Origin: Aliterella atlantica CENA595
Lineage (GTDB): Bacteria > Cyanobacteriota > Cyanobacteriia > Cyanobacteriales > Chroococcidiopsidaceae
Direction: 5' to 3'
Assembly: GCF_000952155.1 (NCBI RefSeq)
Contig: NZ_JYON01000012.1
Coordinates: 85,311-149,310, forward strand
Length of the DNA: 64,000 bases
In this document: piece by piece, positions 18,782 through 27,449 of the stretch
Layout: each line of letters begins with the position of its first letter
How positions within the stretch are numbered: position 1 is the first letter of the stretch
Notes under the pieces: model-generated
Told to the model about the DNA's origin: nothing
The model's database searches: none
What the model saw: only the letters and a program-made list of their open reading frames with translations
Program-made: the position numbers and the translations under genes

Positions 18782-19890
18782 CCAATCCCGTCAATTACTG
18801 GATGGAAATAAAAGGCAAATCCCAATACGACATAAGCCGCTAATAACATTGTCCCCTCTAGCCAATTGGAACGACCATCAGAACTAATAGAATTAGCAAT
18901 CAACACTGACACTGTAACAGCAACTAATTCAAACGCATTAAAATCCAAATCCATAGGCTTACCAAGCACCCACCCAGCAAGCACTAAAACGGGCGCAACA
19001 AACAAAGCAATTTGCAAACTCGATCCCACAGCCACAGAAACAGACAAATCCATCTTATTTTTCATCGCTACTGTAACAGCAGTAGCGTGTTCTGCAGCAT
19101 TACCAATAATCGGGACTAGGATCACGCCTGTAAATAATGAGGTTAAACCCAACTGCGCTGTCGCCACTTCCAACGATTCCACCAGCAATTCTGATTCTAG
19201 CGCTACTAGCAAAGTAGCACCTAATAGCACCCCAACCCACAACCATAAATTTACCTTTGCATCGCCGCCAGCCAAATTCGCCTCTGCAAGTTCTGCTTGT
19301 TCGGTTTCAGCCAAACCCACATCGTAAAGATACGAGTGAGTACGCATCGAAAATAGCAGCGTCAACGCGTAAACCAAAATCAAGACGATCGCTACTGCAA
19401 TCGATAAATACTGTAAAGTAGCTTCAGGAATGCCGCTAGAGGTAAAATCAACCGCTGTCGGTAGCAAAATTGCAATTACGGCTAAATTCATCAAAGAGGC
19501 ATTTACCCGCGCTACAAATGGGGGAAACTCTTGCTCTTTGTACCGCAATCCGCCTAGTAGCATGGAAAAACCCATTACTAACAGCAGATTGCTAATAATC
19601 GATCCTGTAATGCTTGCTTTAACAACATCTACTAACCCAGCATTGAGGGCAATTAAAGCAATAATTAGTTCGGTAGCATTACCAAAAGTAGCATTTAATA
19701 GCCCTCCGAGCGTCGGACCTACTACTACAGCTATTTCTTCTGTCGCGCTACCCATCCAAGCAGCTAAGGGCAAAATTGCTAATCCGGCGGTAATAAAAAC
19801 AGCTAGCTCTCCCCAGTGTAAAAAGTGCGCCGCTAAGGAAACTGGGATAAATAATAGCAGAACTAAAAATAAGATGTTTTTGAACGACAT
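18778..19890 (-). CDS. cax: Calcium/proton antiporter (CaCA superfamily, Cax type)
   Basis: The product has 370 residues with about 11 hydrophobic segments. The two alpha-repeat motifs of the CaCA superfamily are clear: GGLLNATFGNATELIIALIA in the first half and PIIGNAAEHATAVTVAMKNK in the second, with the catalytic glutamates. An acidic linker (AETEQAELAEANLAGGDAK) joins the halves. It exports Ca2+ in exchange for H+, as for Synechocystis slr1336, and contributes to calcium and salt tolerance. ATG 19890 (MSFKNILF) is preferred over an 8-residue longer frame; neither has a strong ribosome binding site. Confidence 0.92.
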   Translation of the reverse strand: MSFKNILFLVLLLFIPVSLAAHFLHWGELAVFITAGLAILPLAAWMGSATEEIAVVVGPTLGGLLNATFGNATELIIALIALNAGLVDVVKASITGSIISNLLLVMGFSMLLGGLRYKEQEFPPFVARVNASLMNLAVIAILLPTAVDFTSSGIPEATLQYLSIAVAIVLILVYALTLLFSMRTHSYLYDVGLAETEQAELAEANLAGGDAKVNLWLWVGVLLGATLLVALESELLVESLEVATAQLGLTSLFTGVILVPIIGNAAEHATAVTVAMKNKMDLSVSVAVGSSLQIALFVAPVLVLAGWVLGKPMDLDFNAFELVAVTVSVLIANSISSDGRSNWLEGTMLLAAYVVLGFAFYFHPVIDGIG

Positions 19891-20249
19891 TATTACGACA
19901 CGAAGTTTGTACAAGGCTAACAGCTAATTGCTCGTTACTAAACGCTTCTATAAATTTGTAAATGTAAATGTAGTTTTGCAAAGCGATCGCTAACAATAGT
20001 TGCATAAATATTAAGCTGACTTAACTTAATTCCATACTTACGGTTTAATAAGGGGGTGGCAGTTTGTAACCACCGACTGAGGCAATAGCTATAAAAGAGC
20101 GATTAGAATAAGCCTCGAAAGAGAAATGCGCCGTTGCCAGCAAACATAGATTTAACTTTCTCCAACTAATTGCTATGCCAAGCTTTGCCTAGATTTAGTG
20201 CTTGGACGCAGAGATTTGTCAATTACTGTAACTATTTGGATATTAATAC
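19891..20249. other. Divergent promoter region between cax and the GH57-like gene
   Basis: About 360 bases separate two divergently transcribed genes, so both promoters should lie here. I see one HIP1 site (19983) and a GGTGG...CCACC inverted pair (20054-20073) that could be a hairpin. No ORF or RNA is supported. Confidence 0.4.
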
Positions 20250-22865
20250 ATGACTTCTGCTGCCGATCTCCCAGTCAGTGCTGGGGCAAATATTACACCA
20301 GATCGAAATATAAACACCGATCCCCTGCAAACAGCGACAGGTGTTTACGTAACTGTTCACGGTCATTTTTACCAACCACCTCGTGAAAACCCTTATTTAG
20401 ATGCAGTTGAGCGTCAAGCGGGTGCTGCGCCATTTCACGATTGGAACGAACGCATCCATCACGAGTGTTATCGTCCTAATGCCTTTGCTAGAGTGCTAAA
20501 CGAGCGCGGTGAAATTACGGGGATCGTTAATAACTACGAGTATTTGAGCTTTAATATTGGCGCAACCTTGATGTCGTGGCTAGAACGCTACGATGTTGAG
20601 GTGTATCAAAAAATACTAGAGGCAGATCGTAAAAGTTGCGATCGCTTAAACGGACATGGCAATGCGATCGCTCAAGTGTACAATCACATCATCATGCCGC
20701 TTGCCAATGAAAGGGACAAGTACACGCAGATTCGTTGGGGGAAAGAAGACTTCCGTTCTAGATTTGGACGCGATCCCGAAGGAATGTGGTTAGCAGAGGC
20801 GGCTGTAGACTATGCAACTATAGAGGCGTTAATTGCTGAGAATATTCGGTTTATTGTGCTTGCACCTTCTCAAGCACAGCGCTGTCGCACATTACCGACA
20901 CCGCATCAACATATAGGTGAATGGTACGAAGTTGGTGGCGCACAGATCGATCCTACCCGCCCTTACCGTTGTTTCTTGCCAGGCGGCGATCCCAACCGCG
21001 ATTATATTGATATTTTCTTCTACGATGGTCCTATTTCCCGCGACATGGGCTTTAGCGATGACTTATATAGTGCCGATCGCTTAAGTTGCCGAATTGGGCA
21101 AGCAGTACGCGGGGATCATCGCACGTCGCAGTTAATATCTGTAGCTACTGATGGGGAAACTTTTGGACATCATAAAGGCGGTACAGAAAAGACATTAGCT
21201 TATGCCTTTTTAAATGAGTTTCCGCATCGCAATTGGACTGTAACCAATTATGCTCATTATTTGAGTATCAATCCGCCAACATGGGAAGTAGAATTAAAGC
21301 CTGTAACGGCTTGGAGTTGCGCTCACGGCGTAGATCGCTGGCAAGATGATTGCGGTTGCGGTGGTGAAGGCGGTGTATGGCATCAAAAATGGCGCAAACC
21401 ATTACGAGACTCGCTTGATTGGTTGCGCGATCGCTTAATTGACGTGTATGAGGAGACAGGAAAGCAATTTTTCCGCGATCCCTGGCTGGCGAGAGATGAA
21501 TATATTCAGGTAATTCGCGATCGCTCTATTGCTAATATTAGTCGCTTTCTCGTCCGTCACCAATCCCATAAACTGACGCAACTAGAACAAATAGATGCAC
21601 TGCGGTTGTTAGAAATGCAGCGTCATTCATTGTTGATGTACACCAGTTGCGGTTGGTTTTTTGAGGAAATTTCTCGCCCAGAGGGTACGCAGATTCTCCG
21701 CTATGCAGCCCGCGCTTTAGAATTGGCTGGTGATGTTGCTGGCGTACAGCTAGAAAGAGCTTTTATCAAACGCCTAGCGCAAGCACCGAGTAATGTTGAC
21801 TTGTTCAAACACGGCGCGGAAATCTATCGCCAACTGGTATCTACAGCCCAAATTGGGTTTAGACAAGTAGCCGCCCAATATGCAATTACTTCATTATTTG
21901 GCGATCGCTCTTTATCGCCTACTCCTCAAGTCAGGGCAAATGGCACGCCTCTACCTCAGCGCGTATATTGCTACACGGCGCATCAAGTTGACTATCAGTT
22001 GCAACGCTTGGGATCGCTAACTTTGGCAGTAGGGCAGTTGCGTTTAGTTTCCGATATAACTTGGGAAAGCCAACATTTAGTTTTTGCTGTCTTACATCTA
22101 GGCGGCTGGGATTTTCATTGCAGCATTGCATCTTTTGCAGGGCGGAGGGCGTACAGTCAGTTGAAAGAAAAGCTATTTGCATCTTTGCAACAAGCTAGTG
22201 CTGCTCATACAATTTTGGCAATTAATCAATTATTCGGGCAACAAACTTTTAGCTTACAAAATCTGTTTGCTGAAGAACGTCACCGGATTATGGAGTTATT
22301 GAGTCAGGAAACTCTGACGCGGTTAGATCAGCTTTACACTCAAGTTTATCGCGATAACTACGGCGTATTGATGGCATTCCACAGGGATGAATTGAGCGTA
22401 CCCCAAGAGTTGCAGGTAGCCGCTGAGATAGCTTTAAAGCATCGCTGTGTAGGTTTATTGCGATCGCTATGGGAAGAAATCTCTGAACCTAGCGCAATGC
22501 ACTATTTGGCGGAATTGGAAGCAACAGCGACAGAAGCCAAACATTTACACTGCAATTTGCATATACCAGAAGGTAAGCAGACGATGGAACAGTTGGCTTT
22601 GCGATCGCTATGGCAAATTATGCACGATCCCAAGTCTGCTACTACTGAGGAAATCCAGCGGATAGAAAGGCTAATTGACGTTGGATATCAGTTAAATCTA
22701 GGTATGTCTTTAGCGCGAAGTCAGGAGCTATATTTTAGTAAGTTGCCTCAAATCTTACCGTCAGATTGTCAGAGTCAGGAAGAGTGCGATCGCTTGCGAC
22801 AGTTGCTAAAGTTAGGGCAAAAGTTAGGTATAGATGTCAGCACTTTGCTAAGTCAACTATCCTAA
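20250..22865 (+). CDS. GH57-type glycoside hydrolase-like protein with DUF3536
   Basis: The 871-residue product opens after about 30 residues with YVTVHGHFYQPPRENPYLD, the GH57 fold signature in which the first His starts the catalytic barrel. Further motifs are FHDWNERIHHECYRPNAFAR, GMWLAEAAVDY (nucleophile region) and SVATDGETFGHHKGGTEK (acid region). The C-terminal half fits DUF3536. GH57 enzymes act on alpha-glucans such as glycogen (amylase or branching activity), but activity of the DUF3536 group is not established. No signal peptide, so probably cytosolic. It ends at a strong terminator. Confidence 0.85.
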   Translation: MTSAADLPVSAGANITPDRNINTDPLQTATGVYVTVHGHFYQPPRENPYLDAVERQAGAAPFHDWNERIHHECYRPNAFARVLNERGEITGIVNNYEYLSFNIGATLMSWLERYDVEVYQKILEADRKSCDRLNGHGNAIAQVYNHIIMPLANERDKYTQIRWGKEDFRSRFGRDPEGMWLAEAAVDYATIEALIAENIRFIVLAPSQAQRCRTLPTPHQHIGEWYEVGGAQIDPTRPYRCFLPGGDPNRDYIDIFFYDGPISRDMGFSDDLYSADRLSCRIGQAVRGDHRTSQLISVATDGETFGHHKGGTEKTLAYAFLNEFPHRNWTVTNYAHYLSINPPTWEVELKPVTAWSCAHGVDRWQDDCGCGGEGGVWHQKWRKPLRDSLDWLRDRLIDVYEETGKQFFRDPWLARDEYIQVIRDRSIANISRFLVRHQSHKLTQLEQIDALRLLEMQRHSLLMYTSCGWFFEEISRPEGTQILRYAARALELAGDVAGVQLERAFIKRLAQAPSNVDLFKHGAEIYRQLVSTAQIGFRQVAAQYAITSLFGDRSLSPTPQVRANGTPLPQRVYCYTAHQVDYQLQRLGSLTLAVGQLRLVSDITWESQHLVFAVLHLGGWDFHCSIASFAGRRAYSQLKEKLFASLQQASAAHTILAINQLFGQQTFSLQNLFAEERHRIMELLSQETLTRLDQLYTQVYRDNYGVLMAFHRDELSVPQELQVAAEIALKHRCVGLLRSLWEEISEPSAMHYLAELEATATEAKHLHCNLHIPEGKQTMEQLALRSLWQIMHDPKSATTEEIQRIERLIDVGYQLNLGMSLARSQELYFSKLPQILPSDCQSQEECDRLRQLLKLGQKLGIDVSTLLSQLS

Positions 22866-22913
22866 AAACCACGCCAGACAAGCATTTTAGCTGTTTTATC
22901 CAAATTAACTATC

Positions 22914-22943
22914 AACCCCTTAAGTAACTTTAAGGGGTTTTTT
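22914..22943. terminator. Intrinsic terminator
   Basis: A 10-bp perfect stem (AACCCCTTAA / TTAAGGGGTT) with a 6-base loop is followed by a run of T. It lies 48 bases after the GH57-like gene stop, and just before the 3' end of the convergent minus-strand cluster. Confidence 0.85.
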
Positions 22944-22949
22944 GACTTT

Positions 22950-23177
22950 TTATGTCATGCGATCGCTAGGACAATGATAAGGATACAACCACTGACACTT
23001 GATAAGTCCGTGAGAGTGTTTTTCAAAAAAGGGTCCAGCGTGTACTCCACGTACTATATCAATTCCTGCTCTCGATTTTATTTCATACAGTAAGGGAAAA
23101 GCTGCGATTAAAATTACTACCGCCAACACGAGGCGGATCAAGACTTGGTTTGATTTTTGACTAGAGATTTTAGACAT
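22950..23177 (-). CDS. Small single-pass membrane protein, hypothetical
   Basis: The product has 75 residues from ATG 23177 (MSKISSQKSNQVLIR); a frame six codons longer exists. One hydrophobic segment, VLIRLVLAVVILIAAFPLLY, follows a basic N-terminus, and a short tail is rich in His, Cys and Tyr. I do not recognise the family. It lies 31 bases downstream of the HNH nuclease gene on the same strand and could be the last gene of the dynamin/KGK/HNH cluster. Coding status is uncertain because the ribosome binding site is weak. Confidence 0.45.
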   Translation of the reverse strand: MSKISSQKSNQVLIRLVLAVVILIAAFPLLYEIKSRAGIDIVRGVHAGPFFEKHSHGLIKCQWLYPYHCPSDRMT

Positions 23178-23208
23178 AGGCTCAGTAAGAGTCAAACTTA
23201 ATATTAAC

Positions 23209-23454
23209 TTATGTATCGAAATATCGTCTAAAGCGGCGATCTAGGCGATCGCTTTTGCGTTGGTTGCAAGCAAAACACAGTGTTTGTAGATTGCTAATGT
23301 CATTTTGTCCGCCGCGTGCCAAAGGAATGATATGGTCGATGGCAAGATTAGTTTCTAGGTTATTTTTCCCACAACTTCGGCAATGATATAAGTCGCGTTC
23401 AAAAACATATTTCCTCACTGTAGGAGGAATATAGATGCGTGACGTTTTACTCAT
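23209..23454 (-). CDS. HNH endonuclease, small
   Basis: This 81-residue protein is almost entirely an HNH domain. C-R-S-CGKNN provides the first zinc knuckle pair, AIDHIIPLARGG carries the catalytic DH, SNLQTLCFACNQRK gives the N and the second cysteine pair, and a basic tail follows (KSDRLDRRFRRYF). Such nucleases cut DNA with a single metal. The ATG overlaps the stop of the upstream KGK gene by four bases (ATGA), so translation is probably coupled. It is too small to carry a separate specificity domain. Confidence 0.88.
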   Translation of the reverse strand: MSKTSRIYIPPTVRKYVFERDLYHCRSCGKNNLETNLAIDHIIPLARGGQNDISNLQTLCFACNQRKSDRLDRRFRRYFDT

Positions 23455-23825
23455 GAATTATTTGGTTGATTACCAGAGTGCATTTTTTGGCGAATATCAT
23501 CAAGGGGTGAATCTATTTTGCTTTGTGGTAATCCATTAGCTTCATTCGCGTCTACAACATCAAGATTCTCAGGGGTAAATTCTAAAGTAAGTCTTACTTT
23601 TCCTCTTTGCCAACTTTTAGCGCCAGGCTTCAAGATTTTACAGTCCAATCCTTCTCCAAACCAGTCTTCCTTTCCATCTGTTAATTCCCCTATTTGTTTC
23701 TTAGTAGCTTGCATCATTGCTGCAATGAACTCATCTACTGTAAACGTGCGACTACTAACAAAAATTTGACCAGAATATACAGTGATAACATCTTCATGTT
23801 CTAAGTTTTTAAAATTGTCGTTCAT
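23451..23825 (-). CDS. KGK-domain protein
   Basis: This 124-residue protein fits the cyanobacterial KGK family. It has an N-terminal segment with DVITVYSGQIFVSSRTFTVDEF, then the core GLDCKILKPGAKSWQRGKVR followed by a beta strand LTLEF; the family name refers to the basic KGK-like motif, here QRGK. The C-terminus has SPLDDIRQKM, a motif shared with the neighbour at 23926. Function is unknown. It is translationally coupled to the HNH nuclease downstream. Confidence 0.8.
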   Translation of the reverse strand: MNDNFKNLEHEDVITVYSGQIFVSSRTFTVDEFIAAMMQATKKQIGELTDGKEDWFGEGLDCKILKPGAKSWQRGKVRLTLEFTPENLDVVDANEANGLPQSKIDSPLDDIRQKMHSGNQPNNS

Positions 23826-23925
23826 TGTTGTTCCTCAGTGGTTAAAATTTGCAGTAAAAAGATTTTATAACCCGCGATTAAGCTGGTTGTGTTTGTGTAG
23901 CTGCGAATTCCATTCGCTCAGGCTT

Positions 23926-24354
23926 CTAATTATCTTTATTCATCATCTGCCGTAGATCGTCAAGAGGGGATTCAGATTGATTATTTTCTAGCTCATTGCT
24001 TGGTTTTATTTGTTTAAATTCAGGCTCGTCAAGACAAAATTCTAAAGTAAATTTAATTCTAAACTTGCCTTTTTGCCAACCTCCAGAACCAATACTTAAA
24101 ATTTCACAATTTTTTCCCTCACTAAACCACTTCCAATTTTTCTTTTGCCATCTATTATATCTTTGGTGAAATTCACTAATACCTGTTCCTTTTATTCCTT
24201 TAGAATCTAAAAAATCAACTAAGGTATCTGCTAATTTATCTTGCAGGGCTGATTGCAATGCTTTTTTAAAGCTACCAAACTTACACATCTCCGATGAATT
24301 GAATGCTATAACATCATCTTCACTGTAATTTGGTTGAGAAAATTTATCTTCCAT
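23926..24354 (-). CDS. KGK-domain protein, second copy
   Basis: This 142-residue paralogue of the gene at 23451 has the same order: N-terminal DDVIAFNSSEMCKFGSFKKA, then GKNCEILSIGSGGWQKGKFR and a strand with TLEF, and the C-terminal SPLDDLRQMM. The textbook QKGK motif is intact here. An insertion of about 20 residues (ISEFHQRYNRWQKKNWKWF region) distinguishes it. Identity outside the motifs is low, so the duplication is not recent or has diverged quickly. It is 100 bases upstream of the other KGK gene on the same strand. Confidence 0.8.
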   Translation of the reverse strand: MEDKFSQPNYSEDDVIAFNSSEMCKFGSFKKALQSALQDKLADTLVDFLDSKGIKGTGISEFHQRYNRWQKKNWKWFSEGKNCEILSIGSGGWQKGKFRIKFTLEFCLDEPEFKQIKPSNELENNQSESPLDDLRQMMNKDN

Positions 24355-24485
24355 CTCAATATTTTTCCTTAAGGTGTTTATATTTTTTAAACTAATAAAC
24401 CATCAAATAGAACTCGTGTCTACACAGACAAAACTCGCGTAGGCGGGTTACAAAATTCATGTAACCCGTGAATAAGAACTAAAAT

Positions 24486-26906
24486 CTAAACAGCCAAAGC
24501 AGTCTCCAAAACACCTGTATCAACTGCAACAGTTATATAATCAGCATCAGCAATTACAGGCAATAAATGATTGTGCAATTGCATTGCTTGCAAACAACTA
24601 TTAATTCCAGCAACAGCCTGATTGTATTCAGTAATATTGCTTTCAATTTCAGCTTGCGATCGCTTATTACTTGCAATCTTTTCTTCTGCTTCTTTTTCTA
24701 ATGTCTGCTCTAAATAACTACGCGCACAACTATATTGCTGTAAAATGTCATTAGCTTGCTTTTCTGCTAACAATAACAGTTGAGTTTTCAAAATTTGATT
24801 GATAGTCTGGCGGAAGTTTTTGCGAATAGTTGCAGAGACTTTAGGCTCAAAATCTAACTTCAAAAGTTGGCGAATTGCTGGTTCTGCTTCTACCATACTT
24901 TCGCAGTCATAACCTTGCGATGTTTGTGCTAGTGTTTGCCGAAATTGATAGATAGAAAAAGTACCTTCATCGTAAAATCTGGGACTTTCTCTGACAAAGC
25001 GATCGCATTCTACTTGTGCTGCACTTGCTAAAGCTTGCTTGATAGGGTTTTCTAGTTCTTTTATCTGTTGTTCAATTCCTGCATCACCGCCTATCAGGCG
25101 GTACAATTGACTGTAATATTCTGCTTTACGCACTCGCTCATTTAACCGTTGAAAAAAGCTTGCAGCCACTTCCTGACAAGAATTAACTAAAACATCTTCT
25201 AACTGATTAGCTAAGTAGTAAAGTGCTTCTACTAAAATAGCGATCAAAGGTGCTGTAGCATTGCGCCGATGGCTGAGAGTAGCACGACTATATGCATCTG
25301 CAACCGAGAAAGTATTTAACAACTCATCTAAGCGGCTAATCATTTTCGTTTGCAGCAGACGAAAATCTCCTTCAAAGCGATCGCATTTATTTGTGACTAG
25401 CTGATTAATTTCTGTTTCAATATGTTGATAAAATTGCTCTCCTATTTCCTGCAATTGTTGGCTTAAACGATCTAACTCCCGCGCTTTCATAGTTTCAATT
25501 TCGCGGGGTTGACTGACTAAATCACGATGTTTAGTAATATAGTTATTCCGCAAGCTAATACAGATTGGTTGTAAATCGTCAGCTAAGTTAGCAAATAGTT
25601 GAGGACGCTTTTCTTGGGTTAAATAACGAGTAATAGCTGCGCGAAACTCCTCAATACCGCTATCTTGAATTAGCTGGTTAATTAGCAAAGTTCCTTGTTC
25701 GGCTAATATCCGAACGTAGTTTTCGTTTGGCGATTCAAAGCTGTTGACAGAGATTCTAAAAATACTCGGCGATAGCTTACCAGAGTTAGCACAGTAACGG
25801 TTTAATTCGTTAACAAATTGCGGTGTTTCTTCTCTACTTACACTCTCAGCCAATATGGAATCTAAACCAAAGCGATCGCGTCCGCTTGTTTGTTTGATCT
25901 GACTGCCGTAAAATCCTAGTAAACCGCTAGTTTTATATACCCTGCTAGTATCTCGAAACTGAGAACTAATTAGATCGTCAAGGCGTTGTCTCAGTTGCGT
26001 ATTGTACCAAGTTTCATCAATTCGGTTGAAGACATAGAAAACGCGATCGCGTATTCCTGGATTAGAACGCATTTTTTCAATTAATTCTGTCTCTTCCTTC
26101 GTCATGTCTCCCGCTGATGCAGGTTTGAGTACGCAAACAACGGCTGAAGTATCTGGGTGTTCGATTTTGCGGTATGTAAGTTCTGCATCCTTCTGTACGG
26201 GTGCGTCAATGCCTGGAGTATCAATAATTACATTTCCATCTGCAAGTAAAGGATGATGACAATAATATTCAATCCGCTTCAAAACAGCGCTATTGCTACC
26301 ACGTCTTGCATAACTTGCTGCTTCCTTCAAATTAGCAAAGTCGAACTGTTCCATCGAATAAGTAGCATTATTAATCGTATGGATGCGATCGCGATTTCCC
26401 TCAAATCCTGCGATTAATAGTATCAGTGCTTTAGCTTGTTTGGCTCGTTCTGACTTGCTTTCGCCGCCTTCTTGTTGGATAATTGCCGTACATCCTTGGC
26501 GCAGTAAATCCAGGAATTCAGCTTGATTGATATTAATTTGTGCTGTGAGATTTAACTTTTGACATAAAGCGACAATTTGTTCTCTAATTTCCACTTCGCT
26601 AAGGAAAGTCAGAATAACTTTTTCGGCATCAGGTTCGGCGTAAAAAATATAACATTCTGTCCCCGTAGCGTGTCCTTCTGCGCTATATAATAGCTCCCTT
26701 TCTAACAAAGCATTGATTAACATCGACTTACCAGCACTAAAAGCGCCAGCAAAAACAATTTCAAATGTGGGAGAAACTGCTTTTCTTAAGCTAGATTTGA
26801 CTGACGTTGTATCTTGCGATCGCAATGTCGGTTCTTGATGCAATAATTGCAGTACGCTTTCAACTTGTGCTTGTAAATTTTGACACTGCGGTAACAGTGT
26901 TGTCAT
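24486..26906 (-). CDS. Bacterial dynamin-like GTPase
   Basis: The 806-residue product has an N-terminal dynamin-type GTPase. P-loop GAFSAGKS is at 54-61, the switch region lies around GHATGTECY, G3 is DTPGIDAP, and the G4-like motif is NRID. Long helical stretches follow (about 420-800), consistent with a stalk. Two weakly hydrophobic segments near residues 550-570 could form a membrane paddle. Related proteins remodel membranes, and some are linked to phage defence or stress. It starts the minus-strand cluster, with the KGK genes 131 bases downstream. A long N-terminal coil precedes the GTPase. Confidence 0.85.
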   Translation of the reverse strand: MTTLLPQCQNLQAQVESVLQLLHQEPTLRSQDTTSVKSSLRKAVSPTFEIVFAGAFSAGKSMLINALLERELLYSAEGHATGTECYIFYAEPDAEKVILTFLSEVEIREQIVALCQKLNLTAQININQAEFLDLLRQGCTAIIQQEGGESKSERAKQAKALILLIAGFEGNRDRIHTINNATYSMEQFDFANLKEAASYARRGSNSAVLKRIEYYCHHPLLADGNVIIDTPGIDAPVQKDAELTYRKIEHPDTSAVVCVLKPASAGDMTKEETELIEKMRSNPGIRDRVFYVFNRIDETWYNTQLRQRLDDLISSQFRDTSRVYKTSGLLGFYGSQIKQTSGRDRFGLDSILAESVSREETPQFVNELNRYCANSGKLSPSIFRISVNSFESPNENYVRILAEQGTLLINQLIQDSGIEEFRAAITRYLTQEKRPQLFANLADDLQPICISLRNNYITKHRDLVSQPREIETMKARELDRLSQQLQEIGEQFYQHIETEINQLVTNKCDRFEGDFRLLQTKMISRLDELLNTFSVADAYSRATLSHRRNATAPLIAILVEALYYLANQLEDVLVNSCQEVAASFFQRLNERVRKAEYYSQLYRLIGGDAGIEQQIKELENPIKQALASAAQVECDRFVRESPRFYDEGTFSIYQFRQTLAQTSQGYDCESMVEAEPAIRQLLKLDFEPKVSATIRKNFRQTINQILKTQLLLLAEKQANDILQQYSCARSYLEQTLEKEAEEKIASNKRSQAEIESNITEYNQAVAGINSCLQAMQLHNHLLPVIADADYITVAVDTGVLETALAV

Positions 26907-27039
26907 TATTTTGTCCTATTAGTGAAAAATAATATCTTCCATATTTTAGAAATTACATTTTTATAAAAGTTACAGTGAAATTACTGATATATTTGCACGT
27001 CTCATAAACTGAATTAGTAAATATACCCTTGATAGCACT

Positions 27040-27432
27040 ATGCAAACATTCGCTTTCCGACTAAAGCCAGACGAAGATTTGAAACAAGCTTTACAAGCAT
27101 TTACTCAAAAGCAAGATATCAAAGCCGGATTTATTTTGACAGCAATTGGTAGTTTAAAACAGGCAAGTATTCGTTTTGCCAATCAAAACACTGCTACAGT
27201 TTTACAAGATAAATTTGAAATACTTTCACTTAACGGTACATTAGCAATCACAGGCATTCATATTCATATTGCGATCGCTGATAGTCAGGGTAAAACTATT
27301 GGCGGACATTTGGAAAACGGTTGCATTATTTACACAACTGCTGAAATTGTCATCGGTGTAAGTGAAGAATTTACCTTTGATAGAATTGTTGATAAACAAA
27401 CAGGATATAAAGAATTACAAATTAAAGAGTAA
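27040..27432 (+). CDS. PPC-domain (DUF296) protein, putative DNA-binding
   Basis: This 130-residue protein consists of a single PPC domain. Motifs are MQTFAFRLKPDEDLKQAL, AGFILTAIGSLKQASIRFA and GHIHIA-like ITGIHIHIAIAD, followed by GGHLENGC; the His cluster may bind metal. In plants this domain accompanies AT-hooks, while bacterial stand-alone forms are trimeric and their role is poorly known. It is divergent from the dynamin gene and 17 bases ahead of the DUF2157 gene. Confidence 0.84.
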   Translation: MQTFAFRLKPDEDLKQALQAFTQKQDIKAGFILTAIGSLKQASIRFANQNTATVLQDKFEILSLNGTLAITGIHIHIAIADSQGKTIGGHLENGCIIYTTAEIVIGVSEEFTFDRIVDKQTGYKELQIKE

Positions 27433-27449
27433 GAGAAGAGGTAAATACC

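Noticed and set aside
18866..19927. Two long plus-strand frames opposite the cax gene
   Set aside because: They are antisense to a well-supported antiporter with clear CaCA motifs. Their translations are low-complexity Ser/Thr/Ala/Pro-rich, as expected from the complement of a membrane-protein gene.
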